Assembly (NCBI RefSeq): GCF_000384335.2
Contig: NZ_KQ031382.1
Coordinates: 2,615,545-2,679,544 of the forward strand
DNA length: 64,000 bases
Source: Hyphomicrobium sp. 99
GTDB taxonomy: Bacteria; Pseudomonadota; Alphaproteobacteria; Rhizobiales; Hyphomicrobiaceae
Reading direction: 5' to 3'
The notes beneath the pieces were generated by a model, which worked only from the letters and a program-made list of their open reading frames with translations, was not told where the DNA came from and did not search any database. A program made the position numbers and the translations under genes. Positions 33,910 to 41,228 of this stretch are shown here, piece by piece. Every line of letters starts with the position of its first letter. Position 1 is the stretch's first letter.

Positions 33910-34131
33910 CTAGGCGGCGATACCCAGACGATCCGCGAGCCAACGGCGGACGGCGGCTTCGGAGTAGTAGCAACACCTCCCGAACTTTTTCCGCGGCGGG
34001 AACGGGTGATTGATGTCCGCCTCGTAGCGCTTGAGCGTCCGCTCGTTACATCCCACCCATTCACATGCCGTGGCGACGTGGATCATGCCGATGAGGCCGG
34101 GAGGGACAATGCGCGTGATGGCTGTTTTCAT
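33910..34131 (-). CDS. AlpA-like HTH regulator at the head of the structural operon
   Basis: A 73-residue protein with IHVATACEWVGCNERTLKRYEADINHPFPPRKKFGRCCYYSEAAVRRWLADRLG, a winged helix of the AlpA/excisionase type. ATG 34131 is preceded by GGAGAAGGAG, a very strong site. It is 39 bases ahead of the tape-measure start, so they share a transcript. Two intrinsic terminators lie just upstream on the same strand. It may activate or restrain the late operon. Confidence 0.7.
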   Translation of the reverse strand: MKTAITRIVPPGLIGMIHVATACEWVGCNERTLKRYEADINHPFPPRKKFGRCCYYSEAAVRRWLADRLGIAA

Positions 34132-34154
34132 TTCCGTCTCCTTCTCTGGATGTG

Positions 34155-34179
34155 AAAAAGCCCAGCGCGATGGCTGGGC
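34155..34179 (-). terminator. Minus-strand intrinsic terminator 1
   Basis: On the minus strand, GCCCAGC and GCTGGGC form a 7-bp stem around a six-base loop, followed by five Ts. It lies just 24 bases before the AlpA-like start, so leftward transcripts from further right must pass it to reach the structural genes. Confidence 0.8.
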
Positions 34180-34224
34180 GGAGGCGTTTTCATTTCCGGG
34201 AATCGTCCGGGAAATGCGCACGCG

Positions 34225-34247
34225 AAAAAGGCCCGCGATTGCGAGCC
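34225..34247 (-). terminator. Minus-strand intrinsic terminator 2
   Basis: On the minus strand a 7-bp stem GGCTCGC/GCGGGCC (one G-U pair) with loop AATC runs into TTTTT. Together with the terminator at 34155-34179 it forms a tandem pair ahead of the structural operon. Confidence 0.75.
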
Positions 34248-34525
34248 TGTTCATTGCGAGTTGCATGACGAAGTCTGCCAGCGCTGAAACGTGGCTTTCA
34301 GAACGCCAGTAAATACGGGGGTTTTAGGGGAGCGCTCTTGCCAGAAGGCGCAATAAGCCGGGAATGTTTGTCAGTTTTTTTGAGCGATTCGTCAAGACTG
34401 TCCGTCATTCGGGAGAGCGCGCTCTTAGCCTCATCCCACGACGGACGATCGCTCGCCAGGACGCACACTTGCGATTGCCCCTCCGGGTTCTCTCGAGGCG
34501 GCGCCCGTCGCTGTCCCTTTGTAAA

Positions 34526-34614
34526 GCCTATGCATTACTCATGCATAGGCATTATAAATGACTAGGCATTTGACAATGACAATGCATTTCGCTATACATT
34601 GGCTAGGCATAGCC
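34526..34614. repeat. Inverted and direct repeats before parA, centromere/operator candidate
   Basis: A perfect 10-bp inverted repeat GCCTATGCAT / ATGCATAGGC with a 5-base loop (34526-34550) is followed by TAGGCAT-type half sites (near 34547, 34563, 34604) and the small inverted repeat GGCTA-GGCA-TAGCC at 34601-34614, overlapping the predicted transcription start. Such arrays next to ParA/RHH genes act as partition sites and autoregulatory operators. Confidence 0.65.
34570..34598 (+). promoter_or_regulatory. Sigma-70-type promoter of the par operon
   Basis: TTGACA at 34570-34575 and TATACA at 34593-34598 with an exact 17-base spacer. Transcription would start near 34605, inside the inverted repeat at 34601-34614, about 20 bases before the parA ATG. 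This is the clearest promoter in the window. Confidence 0.8.
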
Positions 34615-34625
34615 ACGAGGGTGCG

Positions 34626-35273
34626 ATGATCATCGTTGGTTTTTTGAATTCCAAGGGCGGCGTGGGAAAGTCCACGCTATGCGCCGCCATTGCGGTTCGT
34701 GCGGCGCAAGAGAGCAAGCGCGTCTGTATTGTGGACTTGGATCCTCAGGACTCTGTCGGTGACTGGTGGAAGCGGCGAGGCGGACCGCCGAATCCCACCT
34801 TGTTCACCGGAGCTGATCGAGCGTCTGATGCAGCTGAAGCTCTGGAGCTGACCGGCTGGGACTGGGTGTTTCTCGACGGTCCACCGGGTGCGCTTGCCGT
34901 CACCGAGGACGCGATCAAAACAAGTGACTTTGTCGTTGTCCCCATGCGCGCCAGCGGCCTCGATTTGCTGGCGTCGCAAGATGCGGTCCGGCTTTGCATG
35001 GACAACGATACGCCGTTCTTCATCGTCCTGAACGCATGCCGCAGCGGAAGTAAGGACAAACTCGTCGAGGATGCGCGCAGCACTCTCTTTTCAAATAATG
35101 TTCCGATCGCGAACACTCTAATCAGTCAACGCGCAGCATTCGTAACTGCGATGACCCGCGGCAAAACCGGTCCTGAAAGGGACCCGGCCGCGGCTGCCGA
35201 AATCGATACGCTCTGGAAAGAGATCAAATCCGCCGCGCAAAAGGCAACGAAGGCAAAGCGGGGTGCAGCTTGA
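34626..35273 (+). CDS. parA: ParA-family partition ATPase
   Basis: A 215-residue deviant-Walker ATPase: KGGVGKST at residues 10-17, DLDPQDSVGDWWKRR near 39, and VFLDGPPG near 80. It lacks an N-terminal HTH, so it is of the short (type Ib-like) class that pairs with a small RHH centromere-binding protein; one is encoded next. GAGGG precedes ATG 34626. Its role would be segregation or intracellular positioning of an extrachromosomal form of the element. The same operon includes the two downstream genes. Confidence 0.88.
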   Translation: MIIVGFLNSKGGVGKSTLCAAIAVRAAQESKRVCIVDLDPQDSVGDWWKRRGGPPNPTLFTGADRASDAAEALELTGWDWVFLDGPPGALAVTEDAIKTSDFVVVPMRASGLDLLASQDAVRLCMDNDTPFFIVLNACRSGSKDKLVEDARSTLFSNNVPIANTLISQRAAFVTAMTRGKTGPERDPAAAAEIDTLWKEIKSAAQKATKAKRGAA

Positions 35274-35569
35274 TGACATCATCAATCGAGGACGAAGCAG
35301 AATTCGCTAGCCTCTTTGAGGCATCGCGATTTGCGACGACGACTAAGATCGAGAAGCGCAGCGCCGCTGAGCGGCGGGCGTCAGCTACCGAAGGTCAAAG
35401 GTCGCGCGGTGGGCGCGCTCGTTCGGTGCAGATGAATTTTCGGTGCACGCCGGCCTTCAAAGCGCAGTCCGCGGGGTTAGCGGCATCAATGGGTGTTTCG
35501 ATCGCCGACATGCTCGAAGAGGCCGTCGCGGCCTTGGCGAAGCGCAAGGGATTTAAGGGGGCCGAATGA
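35273..35569 (+). CDS. RHH-type ParB-like DNA-binding protein
   Basis: A 98-residue protein. A charged, flexible N-terminal half is followed by a ribbon-helix-helix-like C-terminus: VQMNFRCTPAFKAQSAGLAASMGVSIADMLEEAVAALAKRKG. ATG 35273 overlaps the parA stop by one base (TGATG), so translation is coupled. It is the likely centromere-binding and autoregulatory partner of ParA, acting on the repeats at 34526-34614. The N-terminal part may contact ParA. Confidence 0.7.
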   Translation: MTSSIEDEAEFASLFEASRFATTTKIEKRSAAERRASATEGQRSRGGRARSVQMNFRCTPAFKAQSAGLAASMGVSIADMLEEAVAALAKRKGFKGAE

Positions 35570-36543
35570 TACTGCGTGGTCTCGCCGTTTTTGTCGGCTG
35601 CTCGATTATCGGAGCGATGGCACACGTGGCTATACTTTCGACCGGCGGCTATGCATCGCCGACCGCTCCGCTTCAGATCGCCGTCGCGCTCGGGCTTTGC
35701 ACCGGAAGCGTGTGCGTTGGTGTGAGCCTGCGTGACGGCAGTTGGATGCTCGCTATCGTTCTCGCGATAGCTCTGCTCTGCGGCGAGCTTTATGCGGTGC
35801 TGACAACTTCGGAAATTACCATTGCGGCTCGAGACGCGATAGCTGGCCCCGTTCGTGATGCCGAGCAAGCGCGGCTAGCGGCCCGTGCACGGCTGGACGC
35901 AGCCGAAGAGGCAAAGCTCGCCGCCGATGGCGCGGCAATCAGTGAAGCAGCCAAGCCAGGTTGTCGTCGTGAATGCCGGATCCTGCTCGAGGGTGCGAAG
36001 GCTGATGCCCAGCGCGACCTGGAAGCCGCGCGGTCGGCTCTGGCCGCGATTCCCCCGCCGCGATCTGCCGCGCCGCTGGCCGATCGCCTGCATGTCGACG
36101 ACGCCACTCTCGATCTCGTTGCCGCGGCGCTTCGCTCTTTGGCCATCAATGGCCTCGGTGCCGCGCTCATCGCATTCGGGGCGCGCACCGGCAAGCCGGC
36201 GCTATGCATTCGGAGGACGCCGGCAAAGGCGGAGGAAGTGGACGTCGATGAGATGCGGCTGCCATTCCCAGCGCCCACCGCAAAAGAACACGCCTTCCGC
36301 TTCGCGAGGGATGTGCTCGAGCCGGCAGACATCGATACACCGGTCGTGAAGCTACATGGCGCCTACGTCGAGTGGTGTAGCGCAGTGGGTCAAGAACCGT
36401 TCCCCGTGCGAACGATCGGCCTCGAGCTGGCCGAGCTATTCAAGCGCACTGGGATTGAGATCGTCGAGATCGCTGGCACCCGATTCATCGCAAAAGCGCG
36501 ATTAAATGCCCAGCGCCTGCTGGCTCCCACCGTCAACGTTTAG
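35566..36543 (+). CDS. Membrane protein with coiled coil and DNA-binding-like C-terminus
   Basis: A 325-residue protein, start overlapping the RHH stop (ATGA). Residues 1-85 have three hydrophobic segments (GLAVFVGCSIIGAMAHVAIL, PLQIAVALGLCTGSVCVGVSL, WMLAIVLAIALLCGELYAV). Residues 90-175 form an Ala/Glu-rich coiled coil with a Cys pair. Residues about 235-320 (AKEHAFRFARDVLEP...VKLHGAYVEWCSAVGQEPFPVRTIGLELAELFKRTGIEIVEIAGTRFIAKARL) resemble the winged helix found at the end of phage primases. A membrane anchor joined to a DNA-binding-type domain, coupled to ParA, is unusual. Confidence 0.55.
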   Translation: MILRGLAVFVGCSIIGAMAHVAILSTGGYASPTAPLQIAVALGLCTGSVCVGVSLRDGSWMLAIVLAIALLCGELYAVLTTSEITIAARDAIAGPVRDAEQARLAARARLDAAEEAKLAADGAAISEAAKPGCRRECRILLEGAKADAQRDLEAARSALAAIPPPRSAAPLADRLHVDDATLDLVAAALRSLAINGLGAALIAFGARTGKPALCIRRTPAKAEEVDVDEMRLPFPAPTAKEHAFRFARDVLEPADIDTPVVKLHGAYVEWCSAVGQEPFPVRTIGLELAELFKRTGIEIVEIAGTRFIAKARLNAQRLLAPTVNV

Positions 36544-36606
36544 GCTGGGATGTTACCCCAGTCGCTACCCCCACTTAATCTAGAATGTGAGGATCCGCGG
36601 TTAAGT

Positions 36607-36653
36607 ATTGGTCGGGGCGACATGATTCGAACACGCGACCCTCTGCTCCCAAA
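36607..36653. repeat. Right attachment site within tRNA-Pro
   Basis: The 47-bp partner of 20326-20372, comprising the 3' part of the intact tRNA-Pro gene from the anticodon loop to the CCA end. Confidence 0.93.
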
Positions 36654-36685
36654 GCAGATGCTCTACCAGGCTGAGCTACGCCCCG
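36609..36685 (-). tRNA. tRNA-Pro(TGG), integration target
   Basis: A complete 77-base tRNA on the minus strand: acceptor CGGGGCG pairs with CGCCCCG, then ACCA. The anticodon loop CTTTGGGA gives TGG (proline, CCA). The element is inserted at its 3' side; the gene stays intact because the element restores the 3' sequence. Confidence 0.95.
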
Positions 36686-36759
36686 ACACAGCTCTCATCT
36701 GCCGGTTTCGACTATGAAGGTCAAGTCACGCGCCGCGAAAGGGGTGCGGCATCGGGCTT

Positions 36760-37293
36760 TTACTGCCCGCTCACCCCTGAGAAAATCGGATAGCGCACCT
36801 TGTCGCCGGCTTTGATGCCGAGCCGCGATGACGCGCCCCCCGGAATTTCCAGCACGGCGAGAACCGGCGCACCAGACGAGATGACCCGATCCGACAGCGG
36901 CTCAGCGTTTTCCTCGATCCGCGCGATCGTCCCATCGGCACGAACGAACAGCATATCGAGCGGGATATACGTGTTGTGCATCCACATCTGCAAACTGCGC
37001 TCGGCTGTATAGGGAAAAAGCATCCCTTCTCCGTCGGCCAGGACCGTGCGGAACATGAGGCCCACCGCCTTCTCCTGTTCAGTGGACGCGACTTCGATTG
37101 TGAACGTGTGCTCGGCCCCGCCCTGCGCGGAAACGATCGCCAGCTTGTCCTGACGCATTTTTGCGTAGGCGGCCGGCACGAGATCAATCAGGGAATTCAT
37201 CAACGGCCAGCCGGCTGCGAACAGCGGCGCCAAAATAAAAAGGGCCACGCAAATCGCGGCCCCCTTCGTCGAACTCGACATGACTGTCGCCAT
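36760..37293 (-). CDS. DUF192 family exported protein
   Basis: A 177-residue protein with one N-terminal membrane segment or uncleaved leader (GAAICVALFILAPLFAAGWPL), then the DUF192 domain: FTIEVASTEQEKAVGLMFR, MLFPYTAERSLQMWMHNTYIPLDMLFV, ENAEPLSDRVISSGAPVLAVLEIPGGASSRLGIKAGDKV. This matches the usual pattern of E-x6-GLM.R, W.WMKNT..PLD, and G.....GI..GD. Function unknown in all organisms. Start 37293, ten bases after the cold-shock gene, so they form an operon. Confidence 0.9.
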   Translation of the reverse strand: MATVMSSSTKGAAICVALFILAPLFAAGWPLMNSLIDLVPAAYAKMRQDKLAIVSAQGGAEHTFTIEVASTEQEKAVGLMFRTVLADGEGMLFPYTAERSLQMWMHNTYIPLDMLFVRADGTIARIEENAEPLSDRVISSGAPVLAVLEIPGGASSRLGIKAGDKVRYPIFSGVSGQ

Positions 37294-37303
37294 CTGTCCC
37301 GCG

Positions 37304-37903
37304 TCAGTTACGGGATGGCAGCCCCGTCGGCACACCATCCGGCCTGAGTTCAGCAGCCATGCAGCCCTTCGATCCATAGCCCCAACGGACTTGGACGATC
37401 TGGCCCGGCCGAAGCTCAGTGAACCCGAAGCGGCGCAGCGTTTCCATGTGGCAGAAGATATCGGGCGTGCCTTCGCCGCGGGTCAGGAACCCGAAACCGC
37501 GTACCCGATTGAACCATTTGACGTAAGCGCGGCACCAATCGCTTTCAGGCTGCACGACAACGTGGGTACGCTGCGGAAGCTGCGACGGATGAATGGCCGA
37601 ACTTTCGTCCATGCTGAGAATGCGAAATGCCTGCATGCCTTTCGGCCGCTTGAGGACTTCGCAGTGAAGGCGAGCGCCTTCGTAAGCGGTCTGAAATCCA
37701 CCGGCTCTGAGGCAGGTGACGTGAAGAAGTATGTCCGGCAGGCCATTGTCAGGAACGATGAAACCGTAGCCCTTCGAAGCATCGAACCATTTGATTGTTC
37801 CGGCAACCTCGAAAACTTCGGCTGCCGCGTCGTCGAGCGCTTCGGGACCAATTGGGCCCGCTTCGAAATATTCCGATAGCCCGGGACGTTTAATATCCCC
37901 CAT
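37304..37903 (-). CDS. Cold-shock protein with two CSD domains
   Basis: A 199-residue protein with two cold-shock domains: first at about residues 32-97 (AGTIKWFDASKGYGFIVPDNG), second at about 124-190 (AYVKWFNRVRGFGFLTRGEGTPDIFCHMETLRRFGF). Both keep the RNP1 motif (KGYGFI, RGFGFL); RNP2 is DILLHV and DIFCHM. Double-CSD proteins are widespread in Hyphomicrobiales and bind single-stranded RNA. Start ATG 37903. The unusually long gap upstream (to 38501) could hold a cold-responsive leader. Confidence 0.9.
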   Translation of the reverse strand: MGDIKRPGLSEYFEAGPIGPEALDDAAAEVFEVAGTIKWFDASKGYGFIVPDNGLPDILLHVTCLRAGGFQTAYEGARLHCEVLKRPKGMQAFRILSMDESSAIHPSQLPQRTHVVVQPESDWCRAYVKWFNRVRGFGFLTRGEGTPDIFCHMETLRRFGFTELRPGQIVQVRWGYGSKGCMAAELRPDGVPTGLPSRN

Positions 37904-38501
37904 ACTTGCTTACCCCGCGTATACTGTGCGTCAAACGATAACCATTGTTCCGCGGTTTCGTCGTTGCATCCTGTTCTGGAAGAGCCCTCTTCAGAACCGA
38001 ACACTGAGACGCAACTGCGCAACGACGGAAACCATAACACCGGCTCTGCCCGGAACTAGGGACAATATTTTGGCACCGCCCCCTTGACCATGGGTTGTGG
38101 TGCATCAATCCACATCGCGTCCCCCATATTAAGCCAATGAAAACGCGCAAAAAAACGTAGTTATGATTCATCCCCAGTTTCGATTGGGAGCGCAGCGGCG
38201 CGCACTTCTCCGAGAAATTCCTCCACACGCGTGCATAAGTTTTTGCACTGCGAATCAGCATCGAAGTGATTCGCTCATCTCGGCTTGATTCTCATGAGCT
38301 TCCGAGCAACGAACACGAACGCCGAAGCAGAATACTTCCGTGTTAATCCACAGCAGAGCAAAAATCCGAGTTACGGCGACTCGGTGCCGCGAGACGTTTC
38401 ATGCCCCACTGTGGCAGAGCTGCAGCGCATGCAGTCACAGCGAGGCTTCTTTGCCGCTGACATTCTGCAACAACCTCGCAATTTCGAATGAAAGGTGAGC
38501 G
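37904..38501. other. Long intergenic region between cold-shock and glyoxalase genes
   Basis: About 600 bases. A short plus-strand frame ending at 38491 lacks a ribosome binding site and recognisable features and is not accepted as a gene. The left part should hold the promoter and 5' leader of the cold-shock operon. No RNA family is recognised. Confidence 0.4.
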
Positions 38502-38942
38502 ATGCGCTACTTGCACACGATGGTTCGCATCAAGGATCTCGGACCGAGCCTGAAGTTCTACTGTGACGCGCTCGGGCTGAAAGAAATCCGCCGCACGGAA
38601 AGCGAGAAGGGCCGCTTCACTCTGATCTTCCTCGCCGCCCCCGAGGACGAAGCGCGCGCCAAGACCGAAAAGGCGCCGATGATCGAGCTCACTTACAATT
38701 GGGATCCCGAAGATTACGGATCAGCCCGCAACTTCGGCCACCTCGCATTTGCCGTGGACGACATCTATGCCACCTGCGAACGGCTGCAGGCAGCTGGCGT
38801 CACGATCAACAGGCCGCCGCGCGACGGCTACATGGCGTTCGTGCGCTCGCCCGACCTCGTCTCGATCGAGTTTCTGCAGAAGGGCGCACCCTTGCCGCCA
38901 CAGGAACCGTGGGCATCGATGCCGAACACGGGCACGTGGTGA
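38502..38942 (+). CDS. gloA: Lactoylglutathione lyase (glyoxalase I)
   Basis: A 146-residue VOC-fold enzyme that converts the hemithioacetal of methylglyoxal and glutathione to S-lactoylglutathione. Metal ligands of the GloA type are visible: His in YLHTM (residue 5), Glu in IELTYNW, His in FGHLAFAV, and Glu in SIEFLQKG. The length is slightly over E. coli GloA (135). Twelve bases separate it from the flavoprotein gene, giving a two-gene operon. Confidence 0.9.
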   Translation: MRYLHTMVRIKDLGPSLKFYCDALGLKEIRRTESEKGRFTLIFLAAPEDEARAKTEKAPMIELTYNWDPEDYGSARNFGHLAFAVDDIYATCERLQAAGVTINRPPRDGYMAFVRSPDLVSIEFLQKGAPLPPQEPWASMPNTGTW

Positions 38943-38953
38943 TCGCTCCGGAC

Positions 38954-40189
38954 ATGACCGCCCAAAACGTTGCAGTCAAAGATGTTGCAGTCGTCGGAGC
39001 GGGCCCGGCGGGCCTGTTCGCGGCCGAGATCATCGCGCGGGCCGGACATCGCGTGACGGTATACGAGCGTATGCCCTCGCCCGCCCGCAAGTTTCTCCTG
39101 GCTGGACGCGGAGGCCTGAATCTCACGCATAGCGAGCCGATCGAAAACTTTCTGCCGCGATACGGCGCGGCAGCAGAAAAGGTTCGAACCGCGGTCGAAG
39201 CCTTTCCACCTTCCGCCCTCATCGACTGGGCGAACGGCCTCGGCGCTGAAACGTTCATTGGCTCGAGCGGCCGCGTATTCCCGCGCGCAATGAAAGCCTC
39301 GCCGCTTCTGCGCGCATGGCTGCGCCGGCTGAACGAACTCGGCGTCGTCATCAAAACGCGCCACCGTTGGACCGGATTCACGGCGGAAGGCGGCCATTCT
39401 TTCAAAACCCCCGAAGGCCCGATCGCAATCCGGCCGGACGCCACGCTCTTCGCACTTGGCGGAGCAAGCTGGCCGAAACTCGGCTCGGATGCCCATTGGG
39501 TGGAGACGTTCAAGAGTGCTGGAATTCCGGTGACGCCTCTCGGAGCCGCCAACTGCGGTGTGCTCATCGAATGGTCCGAGATCTTCCGGTCACGCTTCGA
39601 AGGCACCGCATTGAAGCGCATCGCGCTGACCTTCGAAGGCATCACAACGCGAGGCGAAGCGATCGTGACGCGTACCGGCCTCGAAGGCGGCGCGATTTAC
39701 GCGCTTGTACCTAACCTCCGCGCCGCGCTTCGCGCCCACCAAAGCGTCACGCTCTCCGTCGATCTGAAACCGGACATCGAACATTCTGTCTTGGCCGAAC
39801 GCTTGGCAAAGCCACGGGGTAAGGAGACGCTGACGAACTTTTTGCGGAAGGCAGCACACCTTGACCCACCCGCTCTCGCGCTGGTGCGTGAAGGAGGCGC
39901 AAGCCTTCCCGAAGGAGCGGACGCACTGGCGGCGCGCATCAAGTCGGTTCCCCTCACGATCACCGGCCTTGCTGCCATCGACCGCGCCATCTCGACCGCA
40001 GGCGGCATAGGCTGGCTCGCCCTCACTGACGAATTGATGGTCAAGGACCATCCCGGCTTGTTTGCAGCAGGCGAGATGCTCGACTGGGAAGCGCCGACCG
40101 GAGGCTATCTGTTGCAGGCAACCTTCGCGACGGCGACGCGAGCCGCAAACGGATTGCTCGCGTGGCTGGCAACGGCCGAGACCGAATAG
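38954..40189 (+). CDS. HI0933/BaiN-type FAD-dependent flavoprotein (TIGR03862-like)
   Basis: A 411-residue NAD(P)/FAD-dependent oxidoreductase of the HI0933 family. The FAD-binding GxGxxG is VVGAGPAGLFAA at about residues 13-24, followed by RKFLLAGRGGLNLTHSEP, a family hallmark, ATLFALGGASWPKLGSDA, and a C-terminal LFAAGEMLDWEAPTGGYLLQ. It is of the shorter alphaproteobacterial subgroup. The physiological reaction is unknown in this group. Start ATG 38954; a GTG slightly upstream overlapping the gloA stop is possible. Confidence 0.87.
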   Translation: MTAQNVAVKDVAVVGAGPAGLFAAEIIARAGHRVTVYERMPSPARKFLLAGRGGLNLTHSEPIENFLPRYGAAAEKVRTAVEAFPPSALIDWANGLGAETFIGSSGRVFPRAMKASPLLRAWLRRLNELGVVIKTRHRWTGFTAEGGHSFKTPEGPIAIRPDATLFALGGASWPKLGSDAHWVETFKSAGIPVTPLGAANCGVLIEWSEIFRSRFEGTALKRIALTFEGITTRGEAIVTRTGLEGGAIYALVPNLRAALRAHQSVTLSVDLKPDIEHSVLAERLAKPRGKETLTNFLRKAAHLDPPALALVREGGASLPEGADALAARIKSVPLTITGLAAIDRAISTAGGIGWLALTDELMVKDHPGLFAAGEMLDWEAPTGGYLLQATFATATRAANGLLAWLATAETE

Positions 40190-40352
40190 GGCCGAATTGT
40201 AGAGCCCCCCGGAATGGTGGTTGGGCTTGAAAGGGGCCGCGACGCGCGCCCCTGGGCACAGCCTGTCGCAGCGTTTCCCGCACTGGAGTTCTACGCACCG
40301 GGACAGTGAGAAAAACGTCTTCCGGACTTAGAACGAGGAATAATATCCTATT

Positions 40353-40368
40353 CTTATTTATCAATAAG
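40353..40368. promoter_or_regulatory. A/T-rich palindrome before cysH
   Basis: CTTATT-TATC-AATAAG, a perfect 6-bp inverted repeat, sits in an A/T-rich island 51 bases before the cysH start, in an otherwise GC-rich region. It may be an operator or a promoter element of the sulfate-assimilation operon. Confidence 0.45.
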
Positions 40369-40418
40369 GCTTCTCAGGAGAATGATTTACCCTTATGTAG
40401 GCCGTCTCTGGAGGATCC

Positions 40419-41228
40419 ATGACGTTGTTCGAAGCGCCCGCGTCCGCTCCCGGCGGAACGAGGGCCGATGACCATTCTGGCCCGCAGCATGCCGCCGCCG
40501 CGGAGCTTGACCGCAAGCTCGCGGGTTTGACGACGCTCGAGGAGCGTCTCGCCGCCATCCGTTCCGCACTGGCGGGTACAATCGCCTTCTCGACCAGCCT
40601 CGGCATCGAGGATCAGGCGATCACGCACGCTATTGCCTCGACGGATACGAACATCGACATCTTCACGCTCGATACCGGCCGCCACTTTCCCGAGACGCTC
40701 GACACCCTCTTCGACACCGAAGGCAAGTACGGCATCAAGATCCGCGTGATGTTCCCAGATGCGACCGAGGTCGAGGAGTTGGTCTCGAACGACGGCATCT
40801 ACGGCTTTCGCTATTCCGTCGACGCACGAAAGGCATGCTGCGAAATTCGCAAAGTGCGTCCGCTCAATCGCGCGCTCAAGGGCGCGGCCGGTTGGCTGAC
40901 TGGCCTTCGCCGCGAGCAATCGCAGGGCCGCTCGCATGTCCCGTTCGCGAGCTACGATCCGGCACAGAACCTCATCAAGCTGAACCCCATCGCCGATTGG
41001 ACGCTGCCTCAGCTCGAAGACTACGTTGCCGCCAACAAAATTCCCATCAATGCGCTGCACGCCAAAGGCTTCCCTTCGATCGGCTGCCAGCCGTGCACGC
41101 GCGCCATTGCGCCGGGCGAGGACATCCGCGCCGGTCGCTGGTGGTGGGAAAATGAGAACGGCAAGGAATGCGGACTTCATACGCAGTCCGAAGACCCTGG
41201 ATTTGAACCAAAGGACAACGCCGCATGA
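40419..41228 (+). CDS. cysH: Adenylyl-sulfate (APS) reductase
   Basis: A 269-residue thiol-dependent reductase making sulfite from APS (or PAPS). P-loop-like SLGIEDQ near residue 53, [10 protein letters not shown] near 84, [12 protein letters not shown] near 137, and GCQPCTRA...ECGLH at the C-terminus. The CC plus CxxC cysteines bind a [4Fe-4S] cluster, the mark of APS reductases; the ECGLH Cys is catalytic. The absence of an APS-kinase domain in the CysN of this operon agrees. GGAGG precedes the ATG; the stop overlaps cysD by four bases. Confidence 0.93.
   Translation: MTLFEAPASAPGGTRADDHSGPQHAAAAELDRKLAGLTTLEERLAAIRSALAGTIAFSTSLGIEDQAITHAIASTDTNIDIFTLDTGRHFPETLDTLFDTEGKYGIKIRVMFPDATEVEELVSNDGIYGFRYSVDARKACCEIRKVRPLNRALKGAAGWLTGLRREQSQGRSHVPFASYDPAQNLIKLNPIADWTLPQLEDYVAANKIPINALHAKGFPSIGCQPCTRAIAPGEDIRAGRWWWENENGKECGLHTQSEDPGFEPKDNAA

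Larger units (their letters stand above)
34132..34625. other. Regulatory gap between leftward structural operon and rightward par operon
   Basis: Nearly 500 bases with no supported gene. The left part has two minus-strand intrinsic terminators (34155-34179, 34225-34247). The right part has the parA promoter and inverted repeats (34526-34614). The part between about 34250 and 34520 shows nothing I can support, but a short leader RNA ending at the terminators is possible. Confidence 0.55.
20326..36653. mobile_element. Integrated satellite/phage-plasmid-like element in tRNA-Pro
   Basis: Bounded by perfect 47-bp direct repeats (20326-20372 and 36607-36653) that equal the 3' part of tRNA-Pro(TGG), giving an element of about 16.28 kb. 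Contents: P4-type integrase, two AlpA-like regulators, a zinc-binding protein, a DnaB-N/VapE replication protein with adjacent iterons, an RHH repressor, AbiTii, a terminase-small-like protein, HK97-fold capsid, tape measure, and ParA/RHH. Visible phage genes are full length. Absent are large terminase, portal, protease, baseplate and lysis genes. The best fit is a phage satellite (PICI-like) or phage-plasmid hybrid; a shrunken prophage is the alternative. Confidence 0.88.

Noticed and set aside
38285..38491. Possible 65-residue gene before gloA
   Set aside because: No ribosome binding site and no recognisable sequence; not strong enough to list.
40200..40418. Riboswitch before cysH
   Set aside because: No recognisable SAM or other riboswitch core; only a short A/T-rich palindrome is visible.
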